From assembly GCA_964023205.1 (NCBI GenBank), contig OZ026837.1, forward strand, positions 9,032,088 to 9,096,087: 64,000 nucleotides of DNA, in the 5' to 3' direction. The position numbers were made by a program, and so were the translations under genes. Shown piece after piece: positions 39,021 through 51,400 of the stretch (position 1 is the first letter of the stretch; each line of letters begins with the position of its first letter). The DNA comes from Lutraria lutraria (lineage: Eukaryota; Mollusca; Bivalvia; Venerida; Mactridae). Below the pieces are notes generated by a model that was not told where the DNA came from, searched no databases, and was given only the letters and a program-made list of their open reading frames with translations.

Positions 39021-40639
39021 TATGTGAAAAATGTAGCAAAAGTCTTTAATTCATTGGTTGTGGATATAGTGATTATGATTATTATGAGGTAGTTATTCAT
39101 GTCTTAACTGTTGCCTGCTGTAGATGGTGTGTCAAGCATGTTACACATATTAAACATTCATGTTTTATTTTATTCTGCTGTCACAATGCTATACTAGTCC
39201 ATTGGTTGTGGATTTATATCTAATCATTTATTGCATTTTTTTCATACAATTAGATATTAAAAAACACTGTGAAGTTATAGTTAAGAAATGCTTTGTTCAG
39301 ATTGACTTGCAATATTTCGATAATGGTAGTTACATTGTAAAGCAAGTGTAGTAATTCAAATTGTATGCTGTAAACCCTGTGTGTGTAATATATTCAGTTT
39401 TGAAACAAGTCTAAGGATGCAGCTCTTTGATTGGTCAATTAATCTGCTAATATGCTGACCAGCCAATCAGATGCTTGAGTGTTTCTGACTGGTATTCTGA
39501 TATTGTTCATGATTACTTCCTATCATCAAAAAAAAAGTTCCATTTTGTGAGAATTAACATCAGAATTTTGAGGTCTTGTCATTAAATATTTGACAAAATG
39601 GACATTTTTGTTAAGATATTGTATAAATCCACTTGCTGTGTTATGTTCAATTCTGTGATTGGATTATTGAACAGTGTTATTGTTAACCTGTTTTGGTATT
39701 GAACTCATTTGTTGATGAATTAGGATAACTTAATATACTATTCCTTTATGAAAAATAAAAAGTACAGAATCCAGGATTTCTGCTTAGTTTTCTGAAAACA
39801 GGCGTAGAACTCTTTAAAAGAATTTTTTTTTCATCACTACACAGACTCCTTAGATTTTCAATGTTTTATCAAGTATGTAAATAATTTCACATTCTGTTAC
39901 ATGCTGGCAATACTAGTATGATGTCATTATATAGTACATATTTTGTTTAGCCAATCAGAATGCTTAAAGTGATCATGTGACTTGTACAATTGTTGTTGTT
40001 GTTGTTACTGTTTTGGATTTGTTACAGTTTTATCAAAGTGCTTTCATTGTAAATATTTACAATGATATCAATTGACATCATGCTCATTTAAGAGCATATT
40101 ATTGAGCAATGAATGTTAACATTTTATGTTTTGCGTTTCAAGTGTTTTATACAGTAGTGACAACATTTTGGAAATGTCAAGAATTCTGTCCTGAAAGAGC
40201 TACAATTTCTGAGCAAAATAAAAGTTATTTGATGAAAATATCTTAAGAAATGCCAAAGTTATGTCGATTTAAACTGCTCTAAAGGATTTTCTTTAATACA
40301 AACTGGGTTAAATATGGAAACAATGTGATTGAAAGCCTCTTATTTGGTGAAAATAGTTGGCCGTATATAATTTTCAAGACTTTTAATTTGGCTCTATTGA
40401 CATCTCTGTTTATAAAGCCACTTACAAAAATATCACATGCAATTTGTTGTTGCTAAAATGGGCAAATATCAATATTGCATGTTGTGCTATAACTGTGTAA
40501 ATAAAGACTTATTATCCCAGTGATGTGTTTTCGCTGAGATTAAACTTTGTGTACTGATTGTCGTTTGTTGGGCATTTCATGTGTAGATTTAAAGGTAGAT
40601 AGTGTGATTTTTATCAAATCATTTAAAGTTGTAGATTCA

Positions 40640-40862
40640 GTAAAACAGCTGTGGTCCAGTCATTTGTGCACTGGACTTCACAAGTGTGACAGGGTTGCAA
40701 TCAAGGTCGCGGCAGGTCACGCCCTTCTATAAAAAAATGACAAAAATATCAATATTCTTCATATGTGGAGAAGTTGTTGGTTCCTTGTGGAAGGGTAAGT
40801 TAGTACTGGTTCGCTGTATATTCCTGAAAAATTATTGAAAAATGGCATTAAACCCACTGAAA
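40640..40862 (+). mobile_element. SINE in the downstream flank of APPBP2
   Basis: Shares 'ttgttggttccttgtggaag' and 'ggtaagttagtactggtt' with 35,103-35,355 and ends 'ggcattaaacccactgaaaa'. An inverted copy is at about 54,690-54,930 as part of the segmental duplication. Confidence 0.65.
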
Positions 40863-41068
40863 AAAGGTTCAGTATTTCATTGATATTATGAAATAACCTA
40901 AGTTTTTGTAACTGTTACCTGGAACATGTATTATATATTTCTCCCAAATGTATCAAAGTAAATCCTCCATTTTTCACATTCAAATCACACTATCTCTCTT
41001 TATCAACATTTTTATAATGAATTTATAAAAGTTTTCCCAAATTAAAGGCTTATTAGATAATATTTGTA

Positions 41069-41281
41069 CAGTGCAACCTCTCCAAAGCAACAGCGTATGG
41101 GAGTAGCAACATCATGTTGTTATTGAGATATTGTTACACTAGAGAGGATAAATCCTGCTGTGGGAAAATTATACTGTTGTTGAAGGGAGGTTGTTGCTCA
41201 AGAGAGGGCTGCTCTAAAATCATACTGTTGTTGAAAGGAGATTGTTGCTTTAGAGAGTACCACTCTGGAGAGGTTGTACTG
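41069..41281. mobile_element. 213 bp TA-flanked MITE (CAGTGCAACCTCTCC ends), short form
   Basis: The ends CAGTGCAACCTCTCC and GGAGAGGTTGTACTG are inverted repeats, 14 of 15 matching, with TA immediately outside both ends, as in Tc1/mariner-type insertions. The interior has two 'ttgttgaa(g/a)ggag(g/a)ttgttgct' units, the same core that is amplified at 31.3 and 59.1 kb. The duplicated segment at about 54,480 lacks the element. Confidence 0.8.
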
Positions 41282-41882
41282 TACTGTATCTTAAGGTCGA
41301 GCTATTATGTTTGTGTTATGGTGTATGTACATAATATGAATGAAATTCTTGTGTTGAAATTGTGAATTATATACATTCAAATATGAATGAATAAATAAAT
41401 ATGTAATATGAAGAAATTTCCTAAGTTTTCAGTTTGTCTCTTCAGCTAATTTTGTTGCTTAATGTTCAGAGCCTGCTATATTAGGTCTGTTCTATGTAAT
41501 CAATCAACACAGGCAACCCATGTATGACATGGATCCCCCCCCCCCCAAAAGGTGGCCCTTATTCCAAGGTCATTGTGTCATAAATAATAATCAGGATTTT
41601 TGGAGGATTTTGAAATAAATTACCACAAATGTTCACCACCACTTGATGATGTGTTACATGCAACTCCCATGACTGTAGCTTGAAGGTCAAGGTCACACTT
41701 AAGAGTTCAAAGGTCATAATTTTGGTCTTTTTTGGCGTATCCTCTCTGTAACTTTGGCATTCATTGAAATAACTAGATGATGTATCACTAACAACTCTAA
41801 TGGCTGTAGCCCCATGGTCTATGCAGCATGTAGGGTTATTTGTCACTTTGTGAGGGGGGTAGGGGTAATGTCAGTGTATGTA

Positions 41883-41985
41883 CTACTAGATCATTAAATA
41901 GATTTTGATAAGTTGAATATTGTATAAATTTGACATAGAAATTCAATGTACATGTATATTCATGACATGTCACCTTTTTATTGCA
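41883..41985 (-). repeat. Detached fragment resembling SDR intron 7
   Basis: 'aagttgaatattgtata', 'gaaattcaatgtacatg' and 'tattcatgacatg(t/g)cacc' match 62,465-62,560 (copy B intron 7) and the reverse complement of 51,575-51,645 (copy A intron 7). Confidence 0.6.
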
Positions 41986-42028
41986 CAAAGACGTTTTCGG
42001 TAGTTCGCTACATTTTTCACATAAACAT

Positions 42029-42115
42029 AATATAGGAAAAAATTGGGGGTCACTGATCTCGTTTTTGAGTTATCTGCCCTTGAATTGGGATTTTTTTGTT
42101 CATTTTAGGTCATTT
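42029..42115. repeat. Half copy of the 38.8 kb foldback element
   Basis: 'aattgggggtcactgatc', 'gagttatctgcccttgaatt' and 'tcattttaggtcat' match the reverse complement of 38,900-38,965. Confidence 0.65.
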
Positions 42116-43524
42116 CTTGCACTTATTAATATTGATTTGGCATCAGTGAATGTTTTTGTTAATAATCTGTTCTTCGCTATTAATTTAACTATTATAATAA
42201 ACATTCAATAGTTCATACAATATGCATTTATACAACAAATATCTTCTAGTTTTATACAAAAAGAAGTTATTATAATAAATGAATCTTGATGATTTATTGA
42301 GATGAAAAGTATACATGTTTACAATACGAGAAAAGTCACACTCGACTGATGGAACACAAAGTTCATAACTTGGGTTTTTTATATCAGTAAAGTGTTCATT
42401 TTGTGTATTCTTACGTATACATTATCTTAAGATTGCGGACGAGACACACTACTTTAGTAATATAAGAGCTTCGTGGATAGGTGACCTACATTTTGTAAGA
42501 AAGGTATGTACACTTGTGCATATTATTTATAAATAAGTATCGAGTTTGTTGTAACGCATGGTAACTGCTAGGTTTTTGTGATTGTAAATTAAAGTTTCGC
42601 AAAATATTGTAGGTACATATCAGCTGACACATGTGTCGTGTTAATTTCAATCACGAGACTAGTATCTCGAATGCGTACTCAGAAACTGCAGGTTCGACAG
42701 AACGAGACCGATATCAACTTAGGACAAGATTAATCTCAAATATTTAATTCAAACGAAAGCAAAAAAAACAAAAAAACTCAATGCGGATTTTTTCTGGTCT
42801 ATACTCTCTGCAACATATTACATCGTAGATAAAAAAAAACAGATAGTTGAGCGCTGGTGAACATGCAGCCATCTTCGAATAAAAGCCACTTCATAGTACA
42901 CATGATTATATATTTATTTCATAGATCAAATCTAGATACATACCTCAGTATACAAGTCAACTATCAGAAAAGTTATGTATTATCTCTCCCATTGCTGACT
43001 CTTGTTTCCAAGCTATCTGTTGTAACTTCATTGAAAATCAGGGATATTCTGTTCTTCCGTTCATTCATTTGTTCGTTCTTATAAGATGTAGTGCTGTTTT
43101 ACTATCGTACAACAAGAATTTTTTATCTTGAATAATCGTAGACCAATATTATTATCTATACTCAAATTTAAAACACTCTGATCGCAACTCATATAATTAT
43201 CTCTGCTTGATTATGTCCTAGTCATTTTGTTATTACTTTGTTAATTGTATTACTGTTTGTTTCTGCCTCTTGATAGCAATTATAACATTTGAGAACAAAT
43301 CCGGTTCCCGCTTAACTCAGACTGGACAGAGACAACAGGTATGGTCTGAATTTTCCTGGACTCTGCTTGGTGCAGTATTGATGTACTACAAAATGGAACG
43401 GGAATCAGCTTAGTATGGCCTAAATTATCTGGCGCTTTGATTAGTAATTAGTTTGAGTATGTCATTGGCACAGAGTCTACGGGAACCAGTTTATGCCAAA
43501 CCAAGCATTAGAGTTACACTTCCT

Positions 43525-43542
43525 CCCCCCCCCCCCCCCCCC
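43525..43542. repeat. Poly(C) run, 18 bases
   Basis: Uninterrupted C tract in AT-rich intergenic DNA; length may be affected by sequencing. Confidence 0.85.
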
Positions 43543-44705
43543 TGGCAATAAGGCCATGAGCTTGGTTTTGAGACAATGTTTAACGGCGAATAGCTCCGAA
43601 GCCATTCGAATATTACAAGAGCTATGCATTGCCGGATGTTAAGCAGTATAACCTTTGACAAGAACACCACAATTTATACGACGCAGCATATAAGGTTACC
43701 AAAGAATGAGAGAAACTTATGTTAACGGTCAACTGTGAACAAAAGGCCATCTTTATCACCCAGTCATTCCGGCATATCATAAACAGGTTGTTATCTGAAT
43801 GAAGGCCAATTGTGCATAAAAGTCATGCTTCTTCCATTTCTTTGATAGCCTTCGTTCGAAGACTTGGCAGCATTCTACTTACTAAGCGAAAAGTTTCATG
43901 TACATCCAAATGATGAATTTAAGGCATGTCTTAATTCTGTTCAGTGTATGCGACATACTAGTATCGCTATCTAGAATCAACCTGTAATTACATTTGAACA
44001 AAAGAGATAAATAACACTGTATTTGATCGTTGTCTCGTTATTCTAATTTCAAATTGAATAAAAATAGCACCCCACATTATCTTCAAAATGTCAGAAAGTT
44101 ATCTTCAACAATTAATGTATGTATGTCTCAATATAGGACAGTTGATATAACCATGTCTGTGTTAATACATGTACAGAGATAAAAATATTATTTGAAAGAC
44201 AGTCAAAAAATATCTGGACGTTTTTGCTCTTTCTGAAAACCATTTTTCAAAAAATAGGTTTAGTTTTTTTTTCAAATTTATTTCCTACCTACGCCTGTAT
44301 TCTTTTGCCATGAGTTTTTGTATTCATTTTCTGCATTCCATGAAGTTAGCTAAAAGTAGATTCACCTTGGTCTCATACTAGCATTTCAAGAGAGCCTTTT
44401 AACTAAAAAAGTCACACGGGGACAATATCTAGGCTGTACGGAGGGTCGTAGAACTTTAATTGCCACTTAAGGAATCGGTACCTTTCACTGTAGACGAGGC
44501 AGCGTAAGAAAATAAATTTTCATGAAAAAGAGACATTTTCTGGGCAAGCTTTGAACCCATCCATTTTAGTTTTTCTTTGATTGCTTTCAAAACCGATTAC
44601 TTCTGAATCTAGCAGAACCTTTAAGTTTAAGTGTCTTGTGAGGTCTCATTGCTTTGGCTGAGCTTTTTTTCAGTTTCACTATAACAAACCCACCTATTAT
44701 CCCCA

Positions 44706-44951
44706 GTGATAATGCAGTTTAAAAAGTTATATTGCCATGGTTACCCAGGACGTCAGTCAGCAGTTTCGGCAGTCACCTATAGCACTAACCTAGTTTATAC
44801 CGTACGTTCTTTATGCAAAAATCTAATTTGCCGACACTTCAACGACGCTAGACTTAATATTAGCTACCTAGTGCATTGCTGTTGTAATGCATTAGATATA
44901 GAAGATGAATTCCATTTTGCTTGTATATGTCCAGGTTATGAAGTTCTATAA
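44706..44951 (+). pseudogene. Possible remnant of a non-LTR retrotransposon polyprotein C-terminus
   Basis: An 81-residue open frame ends ALDIEDEFHFACICPGYEVL. The pattern 'EDExHFxxxCPxY' is typical of the zinc-knuckle-like C-terminus of LINE reverse transcriptase proteins. No reverse transcriptase core is found nearby, so this is at best a 5'-truncated, decayed piece. Confidence 0.45.
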
Positions 44952-45492
44952 AAAGTCTTGAAGTAGAAACATTTTAACGGTACAGAATAACTGACAGTTT
45001 TAACAATAAGGCCATGATGGCACTGTAACACGTAAAATCTTAGTGGCATTGTTAAAGGCTAGGTATACAATTAATCATTGCCATTTTGTTAAAATCAATG
45101 AATTTGAATTCAAATCTTTCACAATGAGCAAGTTATGAATCACCGTTACCTGTATAACAATTTCCGGAACAGAAATCGAATATGTGCCTGATTTTTTCTG
45201 AGTCCTTCATATAATCCGTATGGCTTTAATATCGGCACCCGGTAAATAATTAAATCCATCTTTTTATTGGCGTGGAACCAGATCATCTGGGCCGTTTACA
45301 GAATCATATAGTAATCAAGTTTGAGTTTGTGTCTTATTAAACCACGTCAGAATTTGCATCCGATTTCAATGACAACTTCGTTGGTATACGAGGATTGTCA
45401 TAGAAATTCGTACACTGGGCATAGTTTGAAATGTTTAAGAAAATCACAAATTATGTTTTTAAATATTATTGCGTATAAATATTTTCAGTAAA

Positions 45493-48400
45493 ATGGCTGA
45501 AGCGTTAAGATATAAAGATAAAGTAACCATAGTTACTGGAGGAAGTAAAGGAATCGGTAAAGGATGTGTGGAAGTGTTCGGTAAGTCAGAACGACCGTAA
45601 ACAGTGGTTTAATGGTCTTAACATATGAGACCGTTATATTGATTTAATGGACATATATAAATATATGCACGTAGATTATCCCGGGGTTAGGAGAGTGTTA
45701 GATCTACGGACCAGTTTGAACCATGTTCGCGGCATACGCTATATGTAACGATCTTTGGTTGCAGACATTCTGACTGAAGCCACTCGTCCTCCATCTCAGT
45801 TTTGAGTAAATCTGAATCCAGGAATGTTAGTTGGTATAACGATCTGAAAGACTGTAGAAAACAAAAGTACAATCCGAAAATAGTTTGGCGTGCTTGCTGA
45901 TTACGAATTTGGAAAATGTGCTTCACTGAAACCGTGGGTACACTGTATGGAGACATTACCTTTATATGTGTATTTGAATTCTGTCTGCCTAAATGACGAC
46001 CTGCACGTCATTCAGCGAAGTCCCAAGGAGGGGGGGGGGGGCTTGTGAAAACTTACACACACGCAATGTCTTTATATTAAAACTAGGTCAACATATCAAA
46101 ATATGTTCAAATGAAAAAAATACAATTAAAAATCATGAATGTGGGACTATATTCTTCCAACCGCGCGATTGCATTTGACTTCTTCATTTGTTCCATTAAG
46201 CGATTCCACTTTGTAACCTAGACTTAAAGTCTCTAGTCAAGTCACCTGGTTTCATTTTTGCCATTTATACATATTTTGGTGATGTTTTACCTAAGAATAC
46301 ATTTACTTAAATTAAGATGTATGTATACTGTGTTTGCATAGGCCTTCACTAGGTCTGCTTTAGGCGTACATCTTCAATCAAGAATGGGTTCGTCCATTTT
46401 TGTATTACTTTCTGTCATACGCCAGCACCAGTCAATCATATACATATGGTAATATCTTCATGTGGTGAATTTGAATTTCTTTCTTTTTTCTTTTTAGTAC
46501 AAAATGGATCCCATGTTGTCTTCTGTTCCAGAGGAGGTAAGTTTTGGGGCGTGTTTTAGGCATTACCATTTCAAATTTCACTTTGATCAGATTGGACTAA
46601 CTGCCGATATCTATGTAAAATGTAACACAATATTGCAACGATGAAAAGCATGTATAGTTGTTTTATTAATAAGTATACCTATCAGATTTACTACAAGATG
46701 TATGATTTGTTAGCATATTCCGTAAAAAGGTTCATGTACATGTATACGGGTTTATTTAAATAACAAACGCGTTTCGTACATTTCTGATAACCTTAAATGG
46801 CTGCTAGTAAGTATGCAATATCACTTTATAGACTTTATGTTCCATAGTTAAAATAATTTCGTACGTAATTTTTGTTGAGTACTGTATACATCTAAAAATT
46901 GGCGCCCATTTTATTTTGGCGATTTTGGCTGTAGGCATCGGAACCGCCAAATCTAGAACACGCAAATATGAAACCTCCCAAATAAAAAACAAAACACGGC
47001 CAATTACTTTGTCAGACAAGTGCAATTCTTGCTATCGAAAAAGTGTAACCAAGCATTTGTATAAATATGTGTTTGTTTAGTATGTTTGTACATGCTTCTT
47101 TTTTTAGCCAAATAAAAAATATAGGTTCATCAGTTACACAATATATAACTTAAATCGTCGGCACATTTTAGAGTTACTTCCATTGAAAATGGTGGAAACT
47201 TCTTTTCGTCAGTGTTTGAATTTTGGCGGTTCAGGATGCGGGACATGGATTTACTTGGCGATAGGCTATGAAACCGCCAAATATACAATCCGCCAATTCA
47301 AGAACATCTTGAAAACGCCAAATTTTGAACCCGTATAAATAAAGACGTATACAGTAATGTCCTGTATTTTGAACATAATGGACTGTAATGTCAAAATAGA
47401 GGGAATATATACTTCTCGAAATTTGCTTAAGCCACTTTTTTCTTTTTAATGACATATTGAACTCATGATATGCAGGTATCTTTGAAAATAACCAAAATGC
47501 ATTTTTTACGTAATTGATGCCATATAGAACAAAAGATGACCCTTAGAACTTTGAATTTTCAGAAAAAGAAGGACTCGAAGTTGAAAAGGAAATGAATGCC
47601 ATGGGACCAGGTACAGCAACATTTATGTTGTGTGATATGGCGAGTGAAGATTCCATTAAGGTACGATATAAATACAGTCAAACCTGTGAACAAAGGCCAC
47701 TCTTGGGAAACACATCGTGTGGACTTTATTGACATGTCTTTTTGTAGGGCATTTTGATCTAAACAATCAATGACGGTTTATAAAAGAATGGCCGTTATTC
47801 ACAGAATGTCCTTTATTTTGGAGGTGACCGCTAACACAGGATTAACTGTATTCATTAAATACGATTGAATTCATGACACTCAATTTTATTAGCATGGAAA
47901 TATATGCCATGCTGAGACCGAAATTAGAGCCCGTTTTGTCTGGTTACAAATCCAGCACACAAACCACTGGATCACGGTGGCAGCCATTCAAAACCTGTGA
48001 ACCCAGGTATTAGTCTGCATTCTTAGTGAGGAAATATAGTCTTTGTGCACAGTCTTCATTCATACAGAGCTGTACGTTATAAATGTCTATAAGATAGTTT
48101 AACTTAGTGATCTTCGCATGGCGGCATTTATCCACGTGCAATCGTTTCTCTGGTTTGATATTATATAGTAAATGTTTAACCTCTGTTATTTCAGAATATG
48201 ATTGCTAAAACTGTAGAGAAATTTGGACAGATTGACTGTGTCATCAGTAATGCTGGACAACGTAAGTTCTACTGTCTAACCTGTTCTGTGGACCATCTTG
48301 GAGCAGTGACCAACATACTGTAAAACAGTTGTTTTATTTCTAATAGAGCGTAGGGTCTAATAAGACCACATCCTATAAAACATTTTATATTTCTCCTGAG

Positions 48401-51400
48401 GTGATTTATAAATTTAGATCTGTGTACTTTGTGTTTGCTATTTAAACTCATATACAATATACACTGTATATTGTACAATAAAAAACGGGTTCCCTGTTAG
48501 AACAAAAGACCGGTAGTGACGTCATCATTAATTTGTTTCTTATGTAGAAATTCATACTTAATAGGGATTCCATCATTCAAATCAAAACGAGCACAGTATG
48601 ACCAACCGGTGAACAACGCAATTTTCTATTTCACGTTTCGAATTCTAGTACTCACACCGCGTACCCCGAAGAGCTGAACACAGCTGCTCAGGTGAACACA
48701 GTTCCCGATATATTTTTCAATTTCGAGTGGAAAGTTAGTATCGGCTTGATATTTATCGAGAAGTGTGTTCACCTGAGCAACTGTGTTCAGCTCCTCACGT
48801 CTCTGTGCTATCACTTTAACTTATTTAGACTAGATCTACTAGTATGTTAAATAGCAGTTCTTCAGAGAACAGCTGTTCCGAGAACGGGAAAGACAATCGT
48901 AACAACTCGGGCATTTCCGGACATTCTCGTCACTGAAAATACACATTTTCTTAGGCCAAACGCCAACGAGTTCCAATTGTAGTTTAGTGTGAATTTAACA
49001 TCAACTTGTGTTCAGAGAAAACTTTGTTTAAAGCGAGCATCTGTTCTAAGTAAATAATTATATTGTGTTTTATAGATCCACATGAAATGAAAATTGATGA
49101 AATCTCCGCAGATCAATTTCGGCAACTACTAGAAGTTAACCTTGTTAGTTATTTCCTTGTTGCTAAGGTAACCCAGTAATTACTTTATACATTTGAATAA
49201 ATTCGTTCTCAGTGACAATCTGCAAGATCAGATTAATGTTCGAGGCAAGTTTAAGTAATCTAGATTGAATTCTATTTAACATTCAACTAGAATTGTGCCA
49301 TTGTATTATATCCATGTTGTAAAACCCTACAAATTCACTCCAAAGCTCACAACTTCAATTTTAATAAGAACCGATCCCGCACCCCTATGCATTCAAAGCC
49401 TAAATACATATTGTGTCTTAACTGAAACAAAATCCGTAATATTATCTGTCTCTCGCTTTCCTGTAATATAATATATATTATGGAAGTATTGTTTTACGTT
49501 AAATATCTTTAACTTCTTTGTTTAAATTATTGCAGTATTCATTACCATATCTCAGAAAAACAAAGGGTTGTTTGATTCAAAATTCTAGTCTGGTGGCTGA
49601 AATAGGACAATCGGCTGCGTGTTCGCACGTTGCAAGCAAGGTAAAATATAACATAACAATCAGTTAAAATAAACCGAATGAACCGGACGAAAATAGACAC
49701 ACATGATTCGTAGCTCGAAAAAAGTACAGTAAATAATCACAGGTGGCAGTATCAGTGTTTGGTCCACAAATGATGCAATAAAAATATTCCTGTCTCTGAT
49801 CTTGTATATACTATCAAGATAAAAAGCCTGCTATATGTATATATGCCAAACAATGTGGAACATCGCATCTCGTTGTTTCAGCATAAAATATATGCGCTGA
49901 AGCAATTTTGCTACACATGTCATTCAGATGAACTAAAAGATATTAATTCCTACCGAAAGTCTCATTCAACTACATCTAATAACTGTGAAATGGTAAAATT
50001 CTGTCCCTTTCGTTATTTAACTTCGCTGCAAGCCATTTTGAGTCAAGTGCGAGTGATTTATCAAGCGATCTGATTGGTCGGATATGTGTGTACAACAGAC
50101 TGTTCACTTCATGCCGAAATTCAGTGGGAATTAATATCTTATAGTTTATCTGAATGACATGTGTAGCAATTTTCCTTCAGCGCACATGTTTTATGCTGAA
50201 ACAACGAGATGCGATGTTCCACATTGTTTGGCATATAGACATATACATTTGTGGTAGGCTTTTTACCTTGACAGTATATTATAAGATCAGTGACGGGATT
50301 TTTTTGCATCATTTGTAGACCAAACACTGATTCTGTCACCGGTGTAAATAATTGAAAAAAAGAAATGCAAACTATACAAATAATGCCAATATAATGTTTC
50401 AAAATTAACTGAACTATTTTGTGTAGTGATTGAACAGGAAGTTAATAAATGCTTTTATTCATTTTTCGCATCGAATACAGAAATACGTCCACAGGTGAGA
50501 CTTCATAATTCTTCACGATTCTAATGCAAGGTGTAATGGTTTAATGAAATTATTAAAGTAAATATATATCATGTCATATACAACTAGATCTGTTCCACAT
50601 TTTATTTATTAATTAATTAAATGACATATACTGATTCCACATTAATAAATAAATAAATAAATAAATAATTATTTATTTATTTATTTATTTATTAATGCGG
50701 AATCAGTATACGTCATTTAATTCATAGACAGCCCGTCGGTCAGATTAGTATTCATACGCTGTGAGCGATCCATGATAAATCTTGTCCAGTTTTATACTGC
50801 TGAATACGGATATAGTGTAATCAAATTTCGGGTTTGTCCTAACAATGTCATAAAAAGACGTGTAAGAAGATTCACATACCTATCTGTATCATCTACCTCA
50901 CTATATCTGAGGTCGTTCACAGTAATCAGGTTTTACTGTATATAACCCGTCTTAAACATTTATAACTTTTATCTAACAGCTAGCAATAGGACGAAGGAAT
51001 TTCTAGAATTGTTCTTTAAAGGAGGTCATGACTTTTAAGTTGAATAAGAAAGTGTACTGTGTATGTGAAACAACGCGCTTTGATTTTAATCAATTAATGT
51101 GGAATCAGTTAATGTAGTCTCTGTTTGACATATTATGGACAGCCATTGACTGTAGTCTACACATTATGTAAACCTTCAGAAATATGAATGTGACATATAT
51201 ATGGTATATAACTAACGTCACATTATTTGCTTACAGGGTGGGGTAACGTCTTTAACAAAAGCACTAGCAATAGATGAAGCTGAGAACGGTGTCAGAGTTA
51301 ACACGTAAGTTATGGTAAAAAAAAGAGATGTAATCAAAGCATTAGATGGGACAACGTACTGAATCAATGCATATAGATTGTTGGAAATTACGAGTTTATT

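Larger units (their letters stand above)
35839..45492. other. Intergenic region between APPBP2-like gene and SDR copy A
   Basis: No coding exon recognised apart from a retroelement remnant at 44,706-44,951. It holds a MITE pair, a SINE, two foldback segments, the 213 bp TA-flanked element, mononucleotide C runs near 41,537-41,547 and 43,525-43,542, and the parent segments of the inverted duplication found at 54,340-56,380. I see nothing identifiable in 42,120-44,700 or 44,960-45,490. Confidence 0.6.

Noticed and set aside
48626..48814. 62-residue minus-strand frame RREELNTVAQVNTLLDKY...
   Set aside because: It crosses a foldback element in SDR intron 4. The composition looks protein-like, but no family is recognised and the inverted repeat explains the conservation of the arms.
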